A DNA stretch of 64,000 nt. It comes from Labilibaculum sp. (GTDB lineage Bacteria > Bacteroidota > Bacteroidia > Bacteroidales > Marinifilaceae). Below are positions 8,247 through 17,333 of this stretch, piece by piece (the first letter of the stretch is position 1; each line of letters opens with the position of its first letter). The stretch covers positions 124,001-188,000 of the forward strand of contig JAEINT010000004.1 in the NCBI GenBank assembly GCA_016342745.1, written 5' to 3'. The notes beneath the pieces are model-generated. The model saw nothing but the letters and a program-made list of their open reading frames with translations. It was not told the origin of the DNA and ran no database searches. The translations under genes were made by a program, and so were the position numbers.

Positions 8247-10883
8247 CTATTTTTCTATGTGAATTTTAGCACTCAATCCTTCGGTTGTTGCCGATTTATA
8301 TCCAGGCAATACACCACCTACAAATACTTCAAAGTCACCTTCAGATAAAACTGTTTTTCCCAATTTATCAACATAGGAAAAGTATTCAGGTTTCAATTCA
8401 AAAGTCACCGTCTTAGTTTCTCTACTGTTGATCTTTAGCTTACTAAAACTTTTTAAAGAAGTAATAGGCAAATCGATCTTCAAGTCCTTTATTTTATTGG
8501 AAATATACACCTGTACAACTTCTTCCCCCTCCAGTTCTGAAGTATTACGGATATCCACTTCAAGTGTAACTGAGTCTCCTAACTTCGACTTCTTAGCAAT
8601 TTTTAAATTCGAATATTTGAAATTACTGTAACTTAATCCATATCCAAAAGGATACAAAGCTTCACCTTCGAAGTATCGATAAGTCCTATTTTTCATGCTA
8701 TAATCAGAAAAATCTGGTAGATCATTTACAGATTTATAAAAAGTAACTGGCAATCGGCCACTTGGGTTATTTTCACCAAATAGGGTTTTCCCAATTGCAT
8801 CTCCAGCAGCCTGACCAGGATACCATGCTTCTAAAATAGCAGGGATATTCTTGTCTGACCAATTAATAGCCAAAGCACTTCCATTCAATAATACAAGAAC
8901 GATTGGCTTACCTGTTTTGGCAACAGCTTTTATTAATTCTTGCTGATTTTCTGGTAGAACAATATCGGTACGATCACCTCCGTAGAAACCATCAATTTTT
9001 AAACCTCTAATTTCTTCTCCTTCTAAACGAGGAGATAATCCCATACACATAACTACAACATCAGATTTTTCAGCTACCTCTAAAGCATTTTCAACCAACT
9101 TTCGATTATTTGGTACCCAAACCAAACGGAAGTTCGCATCTCCGGTTTTTGCTACAAATTCAATTCTAATATTATATTCTTTACCAGCCTCTAACTTTAC
9201 AGATGCAACCTTTTTGGTATTTTGATGGTAAAATTCGGCATGCTTAACGTGCAAAGAGTCATCAATAAATATTCTGAATTCATGATGTGCTTCTGAACCC
9301 AAACGATACTCTCCGCTTTCCTTCACTTTCAAAATTCCTTGCCATCTGATACTAAAATTATCGTCTGGAAAATTTGCCAATGGAGCACCATCTCTCCAAT
9401 CAAAAGCCAAATGCTTATCGAAATGTTTTGCTGCAGGCTTTCCTTCCAACTTGGTATTTGAAAAGTATTCTCCCCATAATCCTTCTTTAAGGATACCATT
9501 TTCTTTTGTGAAAAGTAATCCCTTTGGTAATGTTTCAACAACATTAACACCTTCGGCCCAATCAGCCCCCAAAGAATAAAGAACATTACATCCTTTTGGA
9601 GCATACTTCTTAATTCCTTCCAGTGGAGTAGATGCCTCAAATGGTAACCCATTATAATTCCCTAGAAGTACTTCCAAGTCATTAGCATTAGGTCCCATAA
9701 CACCAATGGTTTTTATGTCTTCGGATAAGGGAAGCAAATTCTTTTCATTTTTCAACAAGACCATTGACTCACAAGCCGATTTAATAGCTAGCTTCTGATT
9801 TTCCTCACTATTTACAACACTCATAGGTATTTGTGCATAAGGAACAATTTCGTCAGCATCGAACATCCCTAATTTAAAACGAGCCAATAAAACTCTTTTT
9901 ACAGCGATGTCAATCTCCTCTTCGGATATTAATCCCTGCTTATGGGCACTGTTCAAAGTTTTATAATAGTCTCCACAATTTAAATCACAACCTGAAGTAA
10001 TACCAACAACGGCAGCCTCCTCCTTAGAATCAACTATTTTATGATGCAGGAAAATATCACGAATTGCATTACAATCTGAAACAACATATCCATCAAATCC
10101 CCATTCATCTCTCAAAATTTCAGTCAACAAACGTTTATGTCCACTACAAGATTCACCATTAAATCGATTGTAAGCACTCATGATTGAATAGGCTCCACCC
10201 TCTTGAATCGCTTCTTTAAAGTGTGGCAAATAAGTTTCATACAAATCCTTATCACTACAGGTAGCATTAAACCTATGACGCTCTGGCTCAGGACCACTGT
10301 GAACAGCATAATGCTTTGGAGTAGCGACCAATTTCAGATACTTTTCATCTTCTCCCTGAAGTCCTTTCACATAAGCAACTCCTAGGCGACCTGTTAAAAA
10401 TGGATCTTCTCCGTATGTTTCAATTCCTCTTCCCCATCTTGGATCTCTAAAAATATTGATGTTTGGAGCCCAAAAAGTTAAACCTTGAAAATTATTTCTT
10501 TTTCCATTACGAACAAAATTATGATGTTTAGCTCGTGCTTCATCCGAAACAGCTACAGCAATATCGTAAATCAAATCCTTATTCCAGGAAGATGCCAAAC
10601 CAATCGGTTGAGGAAAAACTGTCGCTCTTCCTGAGTAAGCCACTCCATGTAACGCCTCATTCCACCAGCCATATTCAGGAATATCCAAACGAGGTACAGC
10701 TTTCGATTCGTCTGTTAGCTGAGCTATTTTTTCTTTTAAAGTCATTTGATCAACAAGAAGATCAACTCGATCTTCCATACTTAAATCAGTATCGAGGTAC
10801 GATTTATCAACTTCCTGTGCTTGAACATTCGTGCAACTAAGCACGAAGCCAAATAGTAAAAACAAGTAAGTATTAAATTTCAT
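8247..10883 (-). CDS. GH3 beta-glycosidase with inserted PA14 domain
   Basis: Exported glycoside hydrolase of 878 residues. The signal peptide could be cleaved after V-Q-A, or the S-C at residue 17 could be lipidated. The GH3 N-terminal barrel (about 35-350) contains P-N-I-N-I-F-R-D-P-R-W-G-R, K-H-Y-A-V-H-S-G, and the nucleophile segment G-Y-V-V-S-D-C-N, where Asp270 is the expected nucleophile. The alpha/beta sandwich domain is interrupted by a PA14 domain (about 460-600, starting G-L-W-G-E-Y-F). A fibronectin-III-like domain closes the protein (about 770-870). This layout is common in beta-glucosidases and beta-xylosidases of Bacteroidota, and the insert often shapes substrate entry. It is the last gene of its operon. 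Confidence 0.95.
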   Translation of the reverse strand: MKFNTYLFLLFGFVLSCTNVQAQEVDKSYLDTDLSMEDRVDLLVDQMTLKEKIAQLTDESKAVPRLDIPEYGWWNEALHGVAYSGRATVFPQPIGLASSWNKDLIYDIAVAVSDEARAKHHNFVRNGKRNNFQGLTFWAPNINIFRDPRWGRGIETYGEDPFLTGRLGVAYVKGLQGEDEKYLKLVATPKHYAVHSGPEPERHRFNATCSDKDLYETYLPHFKEAIQEGGAYSIMSAYNRFNGESCSGHKRLLTEILRDEWGFDGYVVSDCNAIRDIFLHHKIVDSKEEAAVVGITSGCDLNCGDYYKTLNSAHKQGLISEEEIDIAVKRVLLARFKLGMFDADEIVPYAQIPMSVVNSEENQKLAIKSACESMVLLKNEKNLLPLSEDIKTIGVMGPNANDLEVLLGNYNGLPFEASTPLEGIKKYAPKGCNVLYSLGADWAEGVNVVETLPKGLLFTKENGILKEGLWGEYFSNTKLEGKPAAKHFDKHLAFDWRDGAPLANFPDDNFSIRWQGILKVKESGEYRLGSEAHHEFRIFIDDSLHVKHAEFYHQNTKKVASVKLEAGKEYNIRIEFVAKTGDANFRLVWVPNNRKLVENALEVAEKSDVVVMCMGLSPRLEGEEIRGLKIDGFYGGDRTDIVLPENQQELIKAVAKTGKPIVLVLLNGSALAINWSDKNIPAILEAWYPGQAAGDAIGKTLFGENNPSGRLPVTFYKSVNDLPDFSDYSMKNRTYRYFEGEALYPFGYGLSYSNFKYSNLKIAKKSKLGDSVTLEVDIRNTSELEGEEVVQVYISNKIKDLKIDLPITSLKSFSKLKINSRETKTVTFELKPEYFSYVDKLGKTVLSEGDFEVFVGGVLPGYKSATTEGLSAKIHIEK

Positions 10884-10995
10884 TTTCTTTATTTTTTAGA
10901 ATTAATTTTATCCTATTTTTATATTTATAAAGCATTAGAGATTCATAAGCGAGAAAAACTTCCCCTTACACATTTTCAATTTATTAAGCTTATTT

Positions 10996-12192
10996 CTAAA
11001 GTTCTACAGGATACAAAGTCCCCCCAACCGGCACTAGGGACTCAGGTAATTCAGGAAAATTAGTCCAATGATCTTTTGGCTTAACTTCAACCGGCCCATG
11101 GTAAACAACAGATTCATCCGACCAAGGTGTTGTATTGTTATGGTTCCTTTCTACGCACTTATTCCGATACAGAAAATTAGGATTGGAAGAAATATGATGA
11201 AAAGAAGCCCAAGGTCCCATTATTGCAAAATAGTTTGGTCCGCTATTTGGCATATCCTCAGGCAATACAATTCTGTTATTTTCTATTAAGTTATTGCCAT
11301 CATCTCCTGTATGGAAACTTAACTCTTGTTCAAAATCATTATCATAAACCACATTGTATTCCACACCCGACCCCTGAATGGAAATATGTCTTAAATGAGT
11401 AATCTTACAAGCGGTAACCAGATTATATTTCGAATCATTTAGTAAAAAAAAGTATCCATGGCAACCACCGCATTTGTTAAAAACGCCATCAACAAATAAG
11501 TTTCTCATGGTAATATGTTCTCCTATACAACGCACAGGAAAATCTGCACTATTAAGAATATCTAAATCATCAATCCAGCAATCGTAAGCTTCAAAAAACC
11601 AAACCGAGATATTTTCATTATCAGGCAACTCATTATTTTTTGCTTTGCTGCCAACGTTCCAATCGTACTTAGGTTTTCCCCATCCACCTTCAATTGTCAA
11701 TCGATAAATTCCACTATTGTGCACACCTTTACCAAATTTAAATGCACCATTTCCATCGTCTCGAGCACCTGGAATGTTCTCATTTATTCCTTTATTGTTA
11801 GCATCGATATCTTTATGAATCTTACACGTAACTCCTTTTCGCGATTCTCCTAAAAGAATAACATTACTCTTTAAATCAACCTGTCGATCAATATTATATG
11901 ATCCATTTTTTAAGAAAAGAATACCTCCTCCCTTACTCGAAAGCTGATTAATGGCAGTATTTATTTCTTTACTGTTACTTCCAGACTCCAGAATCAGATC
12001 AATTTTTAATTTATCAATCTTAGGAATTCCACCTCTAACACCAGCAGTTTTCCAAATTTTCATTTGAGGCCAGTTCTCTTTATTTTCTTCGATTAACTTC
12101 TCGTTAAAACGAACTCCTGGATCTCCAACCTTTAATTGAGTGCAAGCAAAACCAAGTACGGCAAATAGAATTCCAACAATAAACTTATTCAT
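10996..12192 (-). CDS. right-handed beta-helix protein, possible new lyase or glycosidase (copy 1)
   Basis: Exported protein of 398 residues with a probable lipoprotein signal (G-F-A-C). The central part is rich in the short N/D/G-containing turns of parallel beta-helix proteins: G-G-G-I-L-F-L-K-N-G-S-Y-N-I near residue 90, then coils with N-L-I-E-N-N-R. It is strongly similar to the plus-strand gene at 43065-44288; in the C-terminal two thirds about three quarters of residues match. Shared blocks include G-G-C-H-G-Y-F-F-L-L, C-K-I-T-H-L-R-H-I-S and F-A-I-M-G-P-W-A-S-F-H-H-I-S. I cannot assign it to a numbered CAZy family. It sits between GH29 and GH3, so a polysaccharide-cleaving role is likely but not shown. 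Confidence 0.8.
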   Translation of the reverse strand: MNKFIVGILFAVLGFACTQLKVGDPGVRFNEKLIEENKENWPQMKIWKTAGVRGGIPKIDKLKIDLILESGSNSKEINTAINQLSSKGGGILFLKNGSYNIDRQVDLKSNVILLGESRKGVTCKIHKDIDANNKGINENIPGARDDGNGAFKFGKGVHNSGIYRLTIEGGWGKPKYDWNVGSKAKNNELPDNENISVWFFEAYDCWIDDLDILNSADFPVRCIGEHITMRNLFVDGVFNKCGGCHGYFFLLNDSKYNLVTACKITHLRHISIQGSGVEYNVVYDNDFEQELSFHTGDDGNNLIENNRIVLPEDMPNSGPNYFAIMGPWASFHHISSNPNFLYRNKCVERNHNNTTPWSDESVVYHGPVEVKPKDHWTNFPELPESLVPVGGTLYPVEL

Positions 12193-12244
12193 GATTAATT
12201 CTATCTTTTTATTTAGTGAGACAATAATTCATTTTATCTACAAA

Positions 12245-13741
12245 CTAATTCAATTCGAACTTAAAAACAGTTGCTATTTCGTTCATTTCAGCATCTGGAA
12301 TAGTAAGTTTGAAATTGCGTTTTCCAATCCCCCATTTTACATCAACATCTTCCCCAATAAGAGAAACCTTCTTTATCCCCTTGGCAGGAAAATAGTCATG
12401 AATTGAAAGTCCCCGAATTTCTAATTCCGATCCTGGAATAGGCTTTCCAAGTAAAAAGAGGTAAAGGTATTTTCCATCTTTCGACTTCAAAAAACGTCCA
12501 TCTTTTGCCGTGTATTGAACTGTTGCCGATTGTCCTCCAAAATGACCTTCTTCAGCCTTGGCTGGTCCAAAACCATTATAATCGAATGGTCGAGTTTCAT
12601 AAACAGCTTCGGCATGAAGCTTCATCCAGTCACCAATATTCTTTAAGATATCTCTTTGTTCTTTATTAATTTCACCATCCGCTTTAGGCGATATATTCAA
12701 TAGTACGATACCATTCTTACTCCAAACATCTATCATATTTCGAACAACAAGCTCGGCAGGTTTATAGGTTTGTCCCTGCACATAACACCACGAGTTATTA
12801 CTCAAAGTTATATCCGTTAACCATACCGATTCTGATAAATCCTTTTTACCACCTTGTTCAATATCAAGAATACCTAAAGACTTTGGCATGTCGTTTTGCT
12901 TGTAAGCAATTACAACCTCCTGATTTTTCTTTTTAGCCTCGTTTAGGTAATAGGCTGCAAATTTTTGTCGATATTTTTCTGGAATAACGTTCAACCAAGA
13001 ATCGAACCAGATTACATCAGGAGAATACTGATCAATCACCTCCTTTAACTGATCAAACCAATATTTATTAAATTCTTTTTCAGGAATATTACCATACAGC
13101 TTAGCAATATCAGGATCTTTAGAAGAAGTTGCATATTTTGGGTGATGCGCATAATGACTGCTGTAAATTTTCCATTGGGTTGAATCTCCTTTATGACGCT
13201 GCAAGTTTCTGGCATGATGAAAAGTCGTAATAAATTTCATGCCTCTTTCCTTAATTGGTTTTTCTAGAGCTCCTGTTATATCTTGTTTTGGCCCACGATC
13301 AGCAGCATTCCATGGATTCACCTTACTATCCCACATGGCAAATCCATCGTGATGCTGAGCACAAGGTCCTGCAAATTTTGCTCCTGCATCAGCAAATAAT
13401 TGTGCCCAATCTTCCGCATCAAACTTTTCTGCCTTAAACATTGGAACAAAATCATGATAATTAAATTCAGAAGGTGCTCCGTAAGTTTTAGTATGATGTT
13501 GTATTATTCTATTATTATCACCTCGGTACATGTGGAACGGATACCATTCCGAACCATAAGCTGGAACAGAAAAAATACCCCAATGAAAATAAATGCCCAA
13601 CTTGGCATCAGAAAACCATTCAGGCGATTGATTATGTGCCATTAAGGACTCCCAACTTTCTTTGTACTGATTCTCTTTTTGAGCAGAAACTTGATGTACA
13701 AATGACATCAATACAATAATAAAAATAAATCTATACATCAA
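12245..13741 (-). CDS. GH29 alpha-L-fucosidase
   Basis: Exported enzyme of 498 residues with a signal peptide ending V-S-A-Q. The GH29 catalytic barrel is recognised by G-I-Y-F-H-W-G-I-F-S-V-P-A-Y-G-S-E-W-Y, then H-H-D-G-F-A-M-W-D-S and the nucleophile segment D-V-I-W-F-D-S-W, where Asp247 is the expected nucleophile. L-L-N-I-S-P-K-A-D-G follows near residue 350. The family removes alpha-linked fucose with retention of configuration. Downstream of a sulfatase and upstream of the beta-helix and GH3 genes, it points to fucose side groups or a fucose backbone. No fucose isomerase, kinase or aldolase gene lies in the window. Confidence 0.95.
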   Translation of the reverse strand: MMYRFIFIIVLMSFVHQVSAQKENQYKESWESLMAHNQSPEWFSDAKLGIYFHWGIFSVPAYGSEWYPFHMYRGDNNRIIQHHTKTYGAPSEFNYHDFVPMFKAEKFDAEDWAQLFADAGAKFAGPCAQHHDGFAMWDSKVNPWNAADRGPKQDITGALEKPIKERGMKFITTFHHARNLQRHKGDSTQWKIYSSHYAHHPKYATSSKDPDIAKLYGNIPEKEFNKYWFDQLKEVIDQYSPDVIWFDSWLNVIPEKYRQKFAAYYLNEAKKKNQEVVIAYKQNDMPKSLGILDIEQGGKKDLSESVWLTDITLSNNSWCYVQGQTYKPAELVVRNMIDVWSKNGIVLLNISPKADGEINKEQRDILKNIGDWMKLHAEAVYETRPFDYNGFGPAKAEEGHFGGQSATVQYTAKDGRFLKSKDGKYLYLFLLGKPIPGSELEIRGLSIHDYFPAKGIKKVSLIGEDVDVKWGIGKRNFKLTIPDAEMNEIATVFKFELN

Positions 13742-13826
13742 TTTTAATAATTTTTAAAAGCATTGAGAGTAACAATCCCAACCATTAGATAGAGCAAGTA
13801 CTCTCAATACTATTTTTTTTCAGACT

Positions 13827-15383
13827 CTATTTCAATTCAACAGCTTCTACATTTTTGTAGTCTGTACCACGAATTGCTTCAAAGCCTTTTAACATTTCTT
13901 TTAATTTATCAGGCATAGCAGCTGCTAAATTTTCCTGTTGGCCTACATCCTCTTTCAAGTTATAAAGTTGGAATTCATCCGAATTACCAATCTCAATATT
14001 TACTTCATCCAAAACCTTATCCCCTTTGTATGGAGGAATCATTAACCAATCGCCATTACGATATGCCGTTCTGGTTGTAGCTTCAATTACTAAATCTTCA
14101 CGGCCCTGATCTTTAGTTCCCATGAATGCCTCAAGTATATTTTCACTATCATTAACTGCAAGTTCGCTACCAACTAAATTGGCAATAGAGGTAAACAAAT
14201 CAACTTGACAAACCAAAGCATCTGAAACTTTTGGTTGAATTTTACCTTTCCAATAAGTAATAAAAGGAACTCTAACTCCAGCTTCAAACAAACTATACTT
14301 TCCTCCTCTTAAAGGACCAGCAGGTTTGTGATCTCCTAATTTTTCAACTGCATCATCAAAATAACCATCATTTAAAACAGGACCATTATCGCTAGAAAAA
14401 ACAATTAAAGTATTATCCAAAATTCCTTCTTCTTCCAAGGTCTTCATGAATTCGCCTAAACACCAATCTGCCTCAACAATAACATCACCTCTTGGGCCTA
14501 AACTCGATTTTCCAACAAAACGTTGGTTTGGTGTACGCGGCACATGAGGTTGTTGCATTGCATAGTATAAAAAGAATGGCTTTTCTTTATGATCCTTTAC
14601 ATATTTCTGGGCTTTTGCCAAAAAGTGATCCGCCATATCTTCATCAACCCATTTTGCAGATTCTCCACCTTTCATGTATCCAATACGAGGAATGCCATTT
14701 ACAATACTACTGTTATGACCATGATGCCATTTCATTCTCAACAATTCAGGATTATCCTTTCCAGTTGGTTGCCCTTCAAAATTTTCAGCATAGTTAATTT
14801 CAATTGGATCATTTGGATCCAATCCATCAACATAACCATTGTCGATATAAACAGTTGGAACACGATCTTGCGTTGCTGCCATAATGTATGCATAATCAAA
14901 ACCAACTTCATTTGGACCAGGAGTTACACGCTTATTCCAATCATTAACACCAGTTCCTAATCCCAAATGCCATTTTCCAACTACTGCCGTTTGATATCCT
15001 TCAGCCTTCATCATTTTTGGAATCGTCATTTGATCTGTTCCAATTAACAAAGGTGCCGTTCCTGGCAAAATCTTAGCATCCTTATTTCTCCAAGGATATA
15101 CTCCCGTTAGTAAACCATATCTACTAGGGGTACATGTTGCTGATGTTGCATATCCATTGGTAAACTGAACACCGCCTTTAGCAAGAGCATCAATATTCGG
15201 TGTTTCCAATCCTTTTGCTCCGTAAACACCAACATCTCCATAACCTAAATCATCAAGATAAATAACAACGACATTTGGTTTATCCGCATTCTTCTTTGTC
15301 TTTTTCGTTTCGCTTTTGCAGGCTGTAAATAGCAAGACAAAAGCCATCACGTAATACAAATTTTTCTCCGTAAATAGATTCAT
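13827..15383 (-). CDS. S1-family sulfatase
   Basis: Type I sulfatase of about 518 residues. The ATG at 15383 is chosen over 15410 because it gives a standard lipoprotein signal (L-L-F-T-A-C). The formylglycine motif C-T-P-S-R begins at residue 84 of this start, in the segment S-A-T-C-T-P-S-R-Y-G. An early metal-binding motif (Y-L-D-D-L-G-Y-G-D) and a second one (F-S-S-D-N-G-P-V) are present. The enzyme would remove sulfate esters from sugar residues in the periplasm; which position and sugar cannot be told. It needs a formylglycine-generating maturase that is not in this window. It leads the unit with GH29, beta-helix and GH3. Its C-terminus is the parent type of the relic at 7768-8046. Confidence 0.95.
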   Translation of the reverse strand: MNLFTEKNLYYVMAFVLLFTACKSETKKTKKNADKPNVVVIYLDDLGYGDVGVYGAKGLETPNIDALAKGGVQFTNGYATSATCTPSRYGLLTGVYPWRNKDAKILPGTAPLLIGTDQMTIPKMMKAEGYQTAVVGKWHLGLGTGVNDWNKRVTPGPNEVGFDYAYIMAATQDRVPTVYIDNGYVDGLDPNDPIEINYAENFEGQPTGKDNPELLRMKWHHGHNSSIVNGIPRIGYMKGGESAKWVDEDMADHFLAKAQKYVKDHKEKPFFLYYAMQQPHVPRTPNQRFVGKSSLGPRGDVIVEADWCLGEFMKTLEEEGILDNTLIVFSSDNGPVLNDGYFDDAVEKLGDHKPAGPLRGGKYSLFEAGVRVPFITYWKGKIQPKVSDALVCQVDLFTSIANLVGSELAVNDSENILEAFMGTKDQGREDLVIEATTRTAYRNGDWLMIPPYKGDKVLDEVNIEIGNSDEFQLYNLKEDVGQQENLAAAMPDKLKEMLKGFEAIRGTDYKNVEAVELK

Positions 15384-15499
15384 ATTTATTTTTTTGAAAT
15401 TATTAATCATTTTAAATAAGTTATGTTCAAATTTACCTATTAAATGATTATTTGAAGGGTTAAAAAAAACATTATAAGGGGGTTAAATCGAACATTTTT

Positions 15500-15507
15500 C
15501 AAATGTA
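15500..15507 (-). promoter_or_regulatory. TAnnTTTG -7 element for the sulfatase operon
   Basis: Minus-strand TACATTTG matches the Bacteroidota -7 consensus and lies about 115 bases upstream of the sulfatase start. No clear -33 TTTG is seen at 19 bases. Confidence 0.4.
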
Positions 15508-15635
15508 AAATGCCCCTCTTAACTATTAACATTCTCAAATTCAGCTTTAATGAATCAAAAATAAGAAACAGAAACACTTCTTTTGCGATGAATATTATCC
15601 TTTAGCAAATCAATTTTAACCTTTCTTTTCAACAA

Positions 15636-15682
15636 AGACATGCCCCAGCATTTCCTATTTTTAAAAAGCCAAGGACATGTCT
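15636..15682 (-). terminator. weak hairpin after the catabolic operon
   Basis: AGACATG (15636-15642) pairs with CATGTCT (15676-15682), with further partial pairing inside a large loop. It follows the stop of the last catabolic gene at 15703. The U tract is poor, so it may be only a partial terminator. Confidence 0.35.
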
Positions 15683-15702
15683 CTAATCAATAATTCCGCT
15701 AA

Positions 15703-16671
15703 TTAAATCCTGTAAATATTTTTATTAACCATCTTCATTAAGCCATTGTAGTCTTCCGTTTTCATCATCTCTAATATCTCCTGATGATTTAATGATTTTG
15801 CCAATTTATAGGCCCCAATCGTAACTTCAGAATGGCGATTGAAAAAGTCAACCATATCGAAAATACGTGGCGAGGCATCGGTAGTAAAATGTTTATTGTA
15901 ATTATATTGCTGAGCCCAAAACATCATTTCAATATAATTTAAGAAATGGCGACTAGCACCAACCAAATCCCAATCAGCCTTTGTATCATTATCATTGGTA
16001 TGAATATAAGCATCAAATCCATTTTCATAGATCAAAGAAAGAGCCTGAGCAGGGTTTTCCTGACTTTGCAATGAATGGCCCATATCAATCGTAATTCCAG
16101 TATTTTTACATTGAACATCTTTTAATAACAAAAGCGTTTTTGCTGTTGTATCAAGCTGACAATGAACTCTAGTCTCAGAATATTTCGGTTCTATGAACAA
16201 AGGAATTTCAGGAAGATAGTCGGCTGCCTCTCCAATGGTTTCAACCATATAATTCCAGGCCGTTTTATAGTCGATTTGGAACAAAACATCGTAACCATCA
16301 CTTAATGGACAACACGTAACGTGTGGAGCTCCAACAGCCTTGGCGAAATCTTTTGCTTTCTTAATCATTGCAACAGCTCGGTCACGAACTCCTTTATCAG
16401 GTCTAGACAAAGCACCTGGTACCCATTCTGCTTCCTTTTTTACATTGACATTAATGGCTGCGAATTCCAATCCATATTTATCCATCAATGCTTTGGTTTC
16501 TACTGGTCCGTCGTTTTCATATGGAAATACCATTTCAACTCCCGTGAAACCATCTATCTGTGAAACTAATTCTAATTTTTCATCTGTAGTTTTAGGTTCT
16601 TGATATTCTGAAAAACGATCTTGTGTTTTGCCCAGAAAACCAATTATTACACCTTGCTTTATTACTGACAT
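15703..16671 (-). CDS. xylose-isomerase-like TIM-barrel sugar isomerase/epimerase
   Basis: Cytoplasmic protein of about 322 residues in the AP-endonuclease-2/xylose-isomerase-like family. The ATG at 16671 avoids overlap with dhaL and starts M-S-V-I-K-Q-G. Metal-ligand-type segments are visible: L-F-I-E-P-K-Y near mid-protein, G-I-T-I-D-M-G-H, A-Y-I-H-T-N-D-N-D, and a late D-A-S-P. Members interconvert sugars or sugar phosphates (isomerases, 3-epimerases). It is the last gene of the seven-gene catabolic run, 17 bases after dhaL. By analogy with erythrulose pathways it could be the phosphate epimerase/isomerase acting after the kinase, but the other TIM barrel (19830-20693) could fill that role instead. 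Confidence 0.85.
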   Translation of the reverse strand: MSVIKQGVIIGFLGKTQDRFSEYQEPKTTDEKLELVSQIDGFTGVEMVFPYENDGPVETKALMDKYGLEFAAINVNVKKEAEWVPGALSRPDKGVRDRAVAMIKKAKDFAKAVGAPHVTCCPLSDGYDVLFQIDYKTAWNYMVETIGEAADYLPEIPLFIEPKYSETRVHCQLDTTAKTLLLLKDVQCKNTGITIDMGHSLQSQENPAQALSLIYENGFDAYIHTNDNDTKADWDLVGASRHFLNYIEMMFWAQQYNYNKHFTTDASPRIFDMVDFFNRHSEVTIGAYKLAKSLNHQEILEMMKTEDYNGLMKMVNKNIYRI

Positions 16672-16688
16672 ATTATATACTTTAAATT

Positions 16689-17327
16689 TTAGTTTAATAG
16701 CTGTTTTGTAGTATTGGCAATAGTTTCCAATATTAAACAACAGGAAGTTGCACCTGCATCCAATACACCTCTAGAACGCTCTCCTAATCTACTGGCTCGG
16801 CCTAATTTGGCAACCATATCTTTTGTAGAATCGCGACCTTCCTTTGCTGCTTCCACCATTTGATCCAATGCAATATCAAAGGTTTTGCCTTCATTAGTTG
16901 CCAATTTAAATGCCTCAACTGCAGGATATAATGTATCAACTAATGTTTTGTCGCCAGGTTTAGCCGGAGAAATTGACTGTACCGATACCAACATAGCTGA
17001 TACTGCTTTATTAAAATCTTCGATTTCGATATTTTCTTTTCCACTTAACTCCTTGGCAAATCCTTTAAATAGTTTGCCATATAAAGGTCCCATTGATCCA
17101 CCAATCTTCATCATTAGAATTTTAGCCAATACCTTCATCGAATCAGATAAGTCACCAGGTTTTTCATCTAAAGCAGCACGACATAAAGTAAAACCTTTGT
17201 TCATATTCACGCCATGGTCGCCATCTCCGATTAAACCATCAATATCACTTAAATACTGTTTATTTGTTTGAATCGTTTTTATTAATTCATCAACAATTAC
17301 AGCTCCTTCCAAATTATTAAAATTCAT
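16689..17327 (-). CDS. dhaL: dihydroxyacetone-type kinase, nucleotide-binding subunit DhaL
   Basis: All-helical nucleotide-binding subunit of 212 residues. The phosphate/magnesium site is visible as G-D-G-D-H-G-V-N-M near residue 32, and a second conserved block A-S-R-L-G-E-R-S-R-G-V-L-D-A-G-A near residue 180. It follows dhaK by six bases, so the two should form one kinase. In enterobacteria the split DhaK/DhaL pair takes phosphate from the phosphotransferase protein DhaM; no DhaM, HPr or enzyme I is present here. The pair may therefore use ATP directly, as fused kinases do. The substrate may be a ketose other than dihydroxyacetone. Confidence 0.93.
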   Translation of the reverse strand: MNFNNLEGAVIVDELIKTIQTNKQYLSDIDGLIGDGDHGVNMNKGFTLCRAALDEKPGDLSDSMKVLAKILMMKIGGSMGPLYGKLFKGFAKELSGKENIEIEDFNKAVSAMLVSVQSISPAKPGDKTLVDTLYPAVEAFKLATNEGKTFDIALDQMVEAAKEGRDSTKDMVAKLGRASRLGERSRGVLDAGATSCCLILETIANTTKQLLN

Positions 17328-17333
17328 AAGTCT

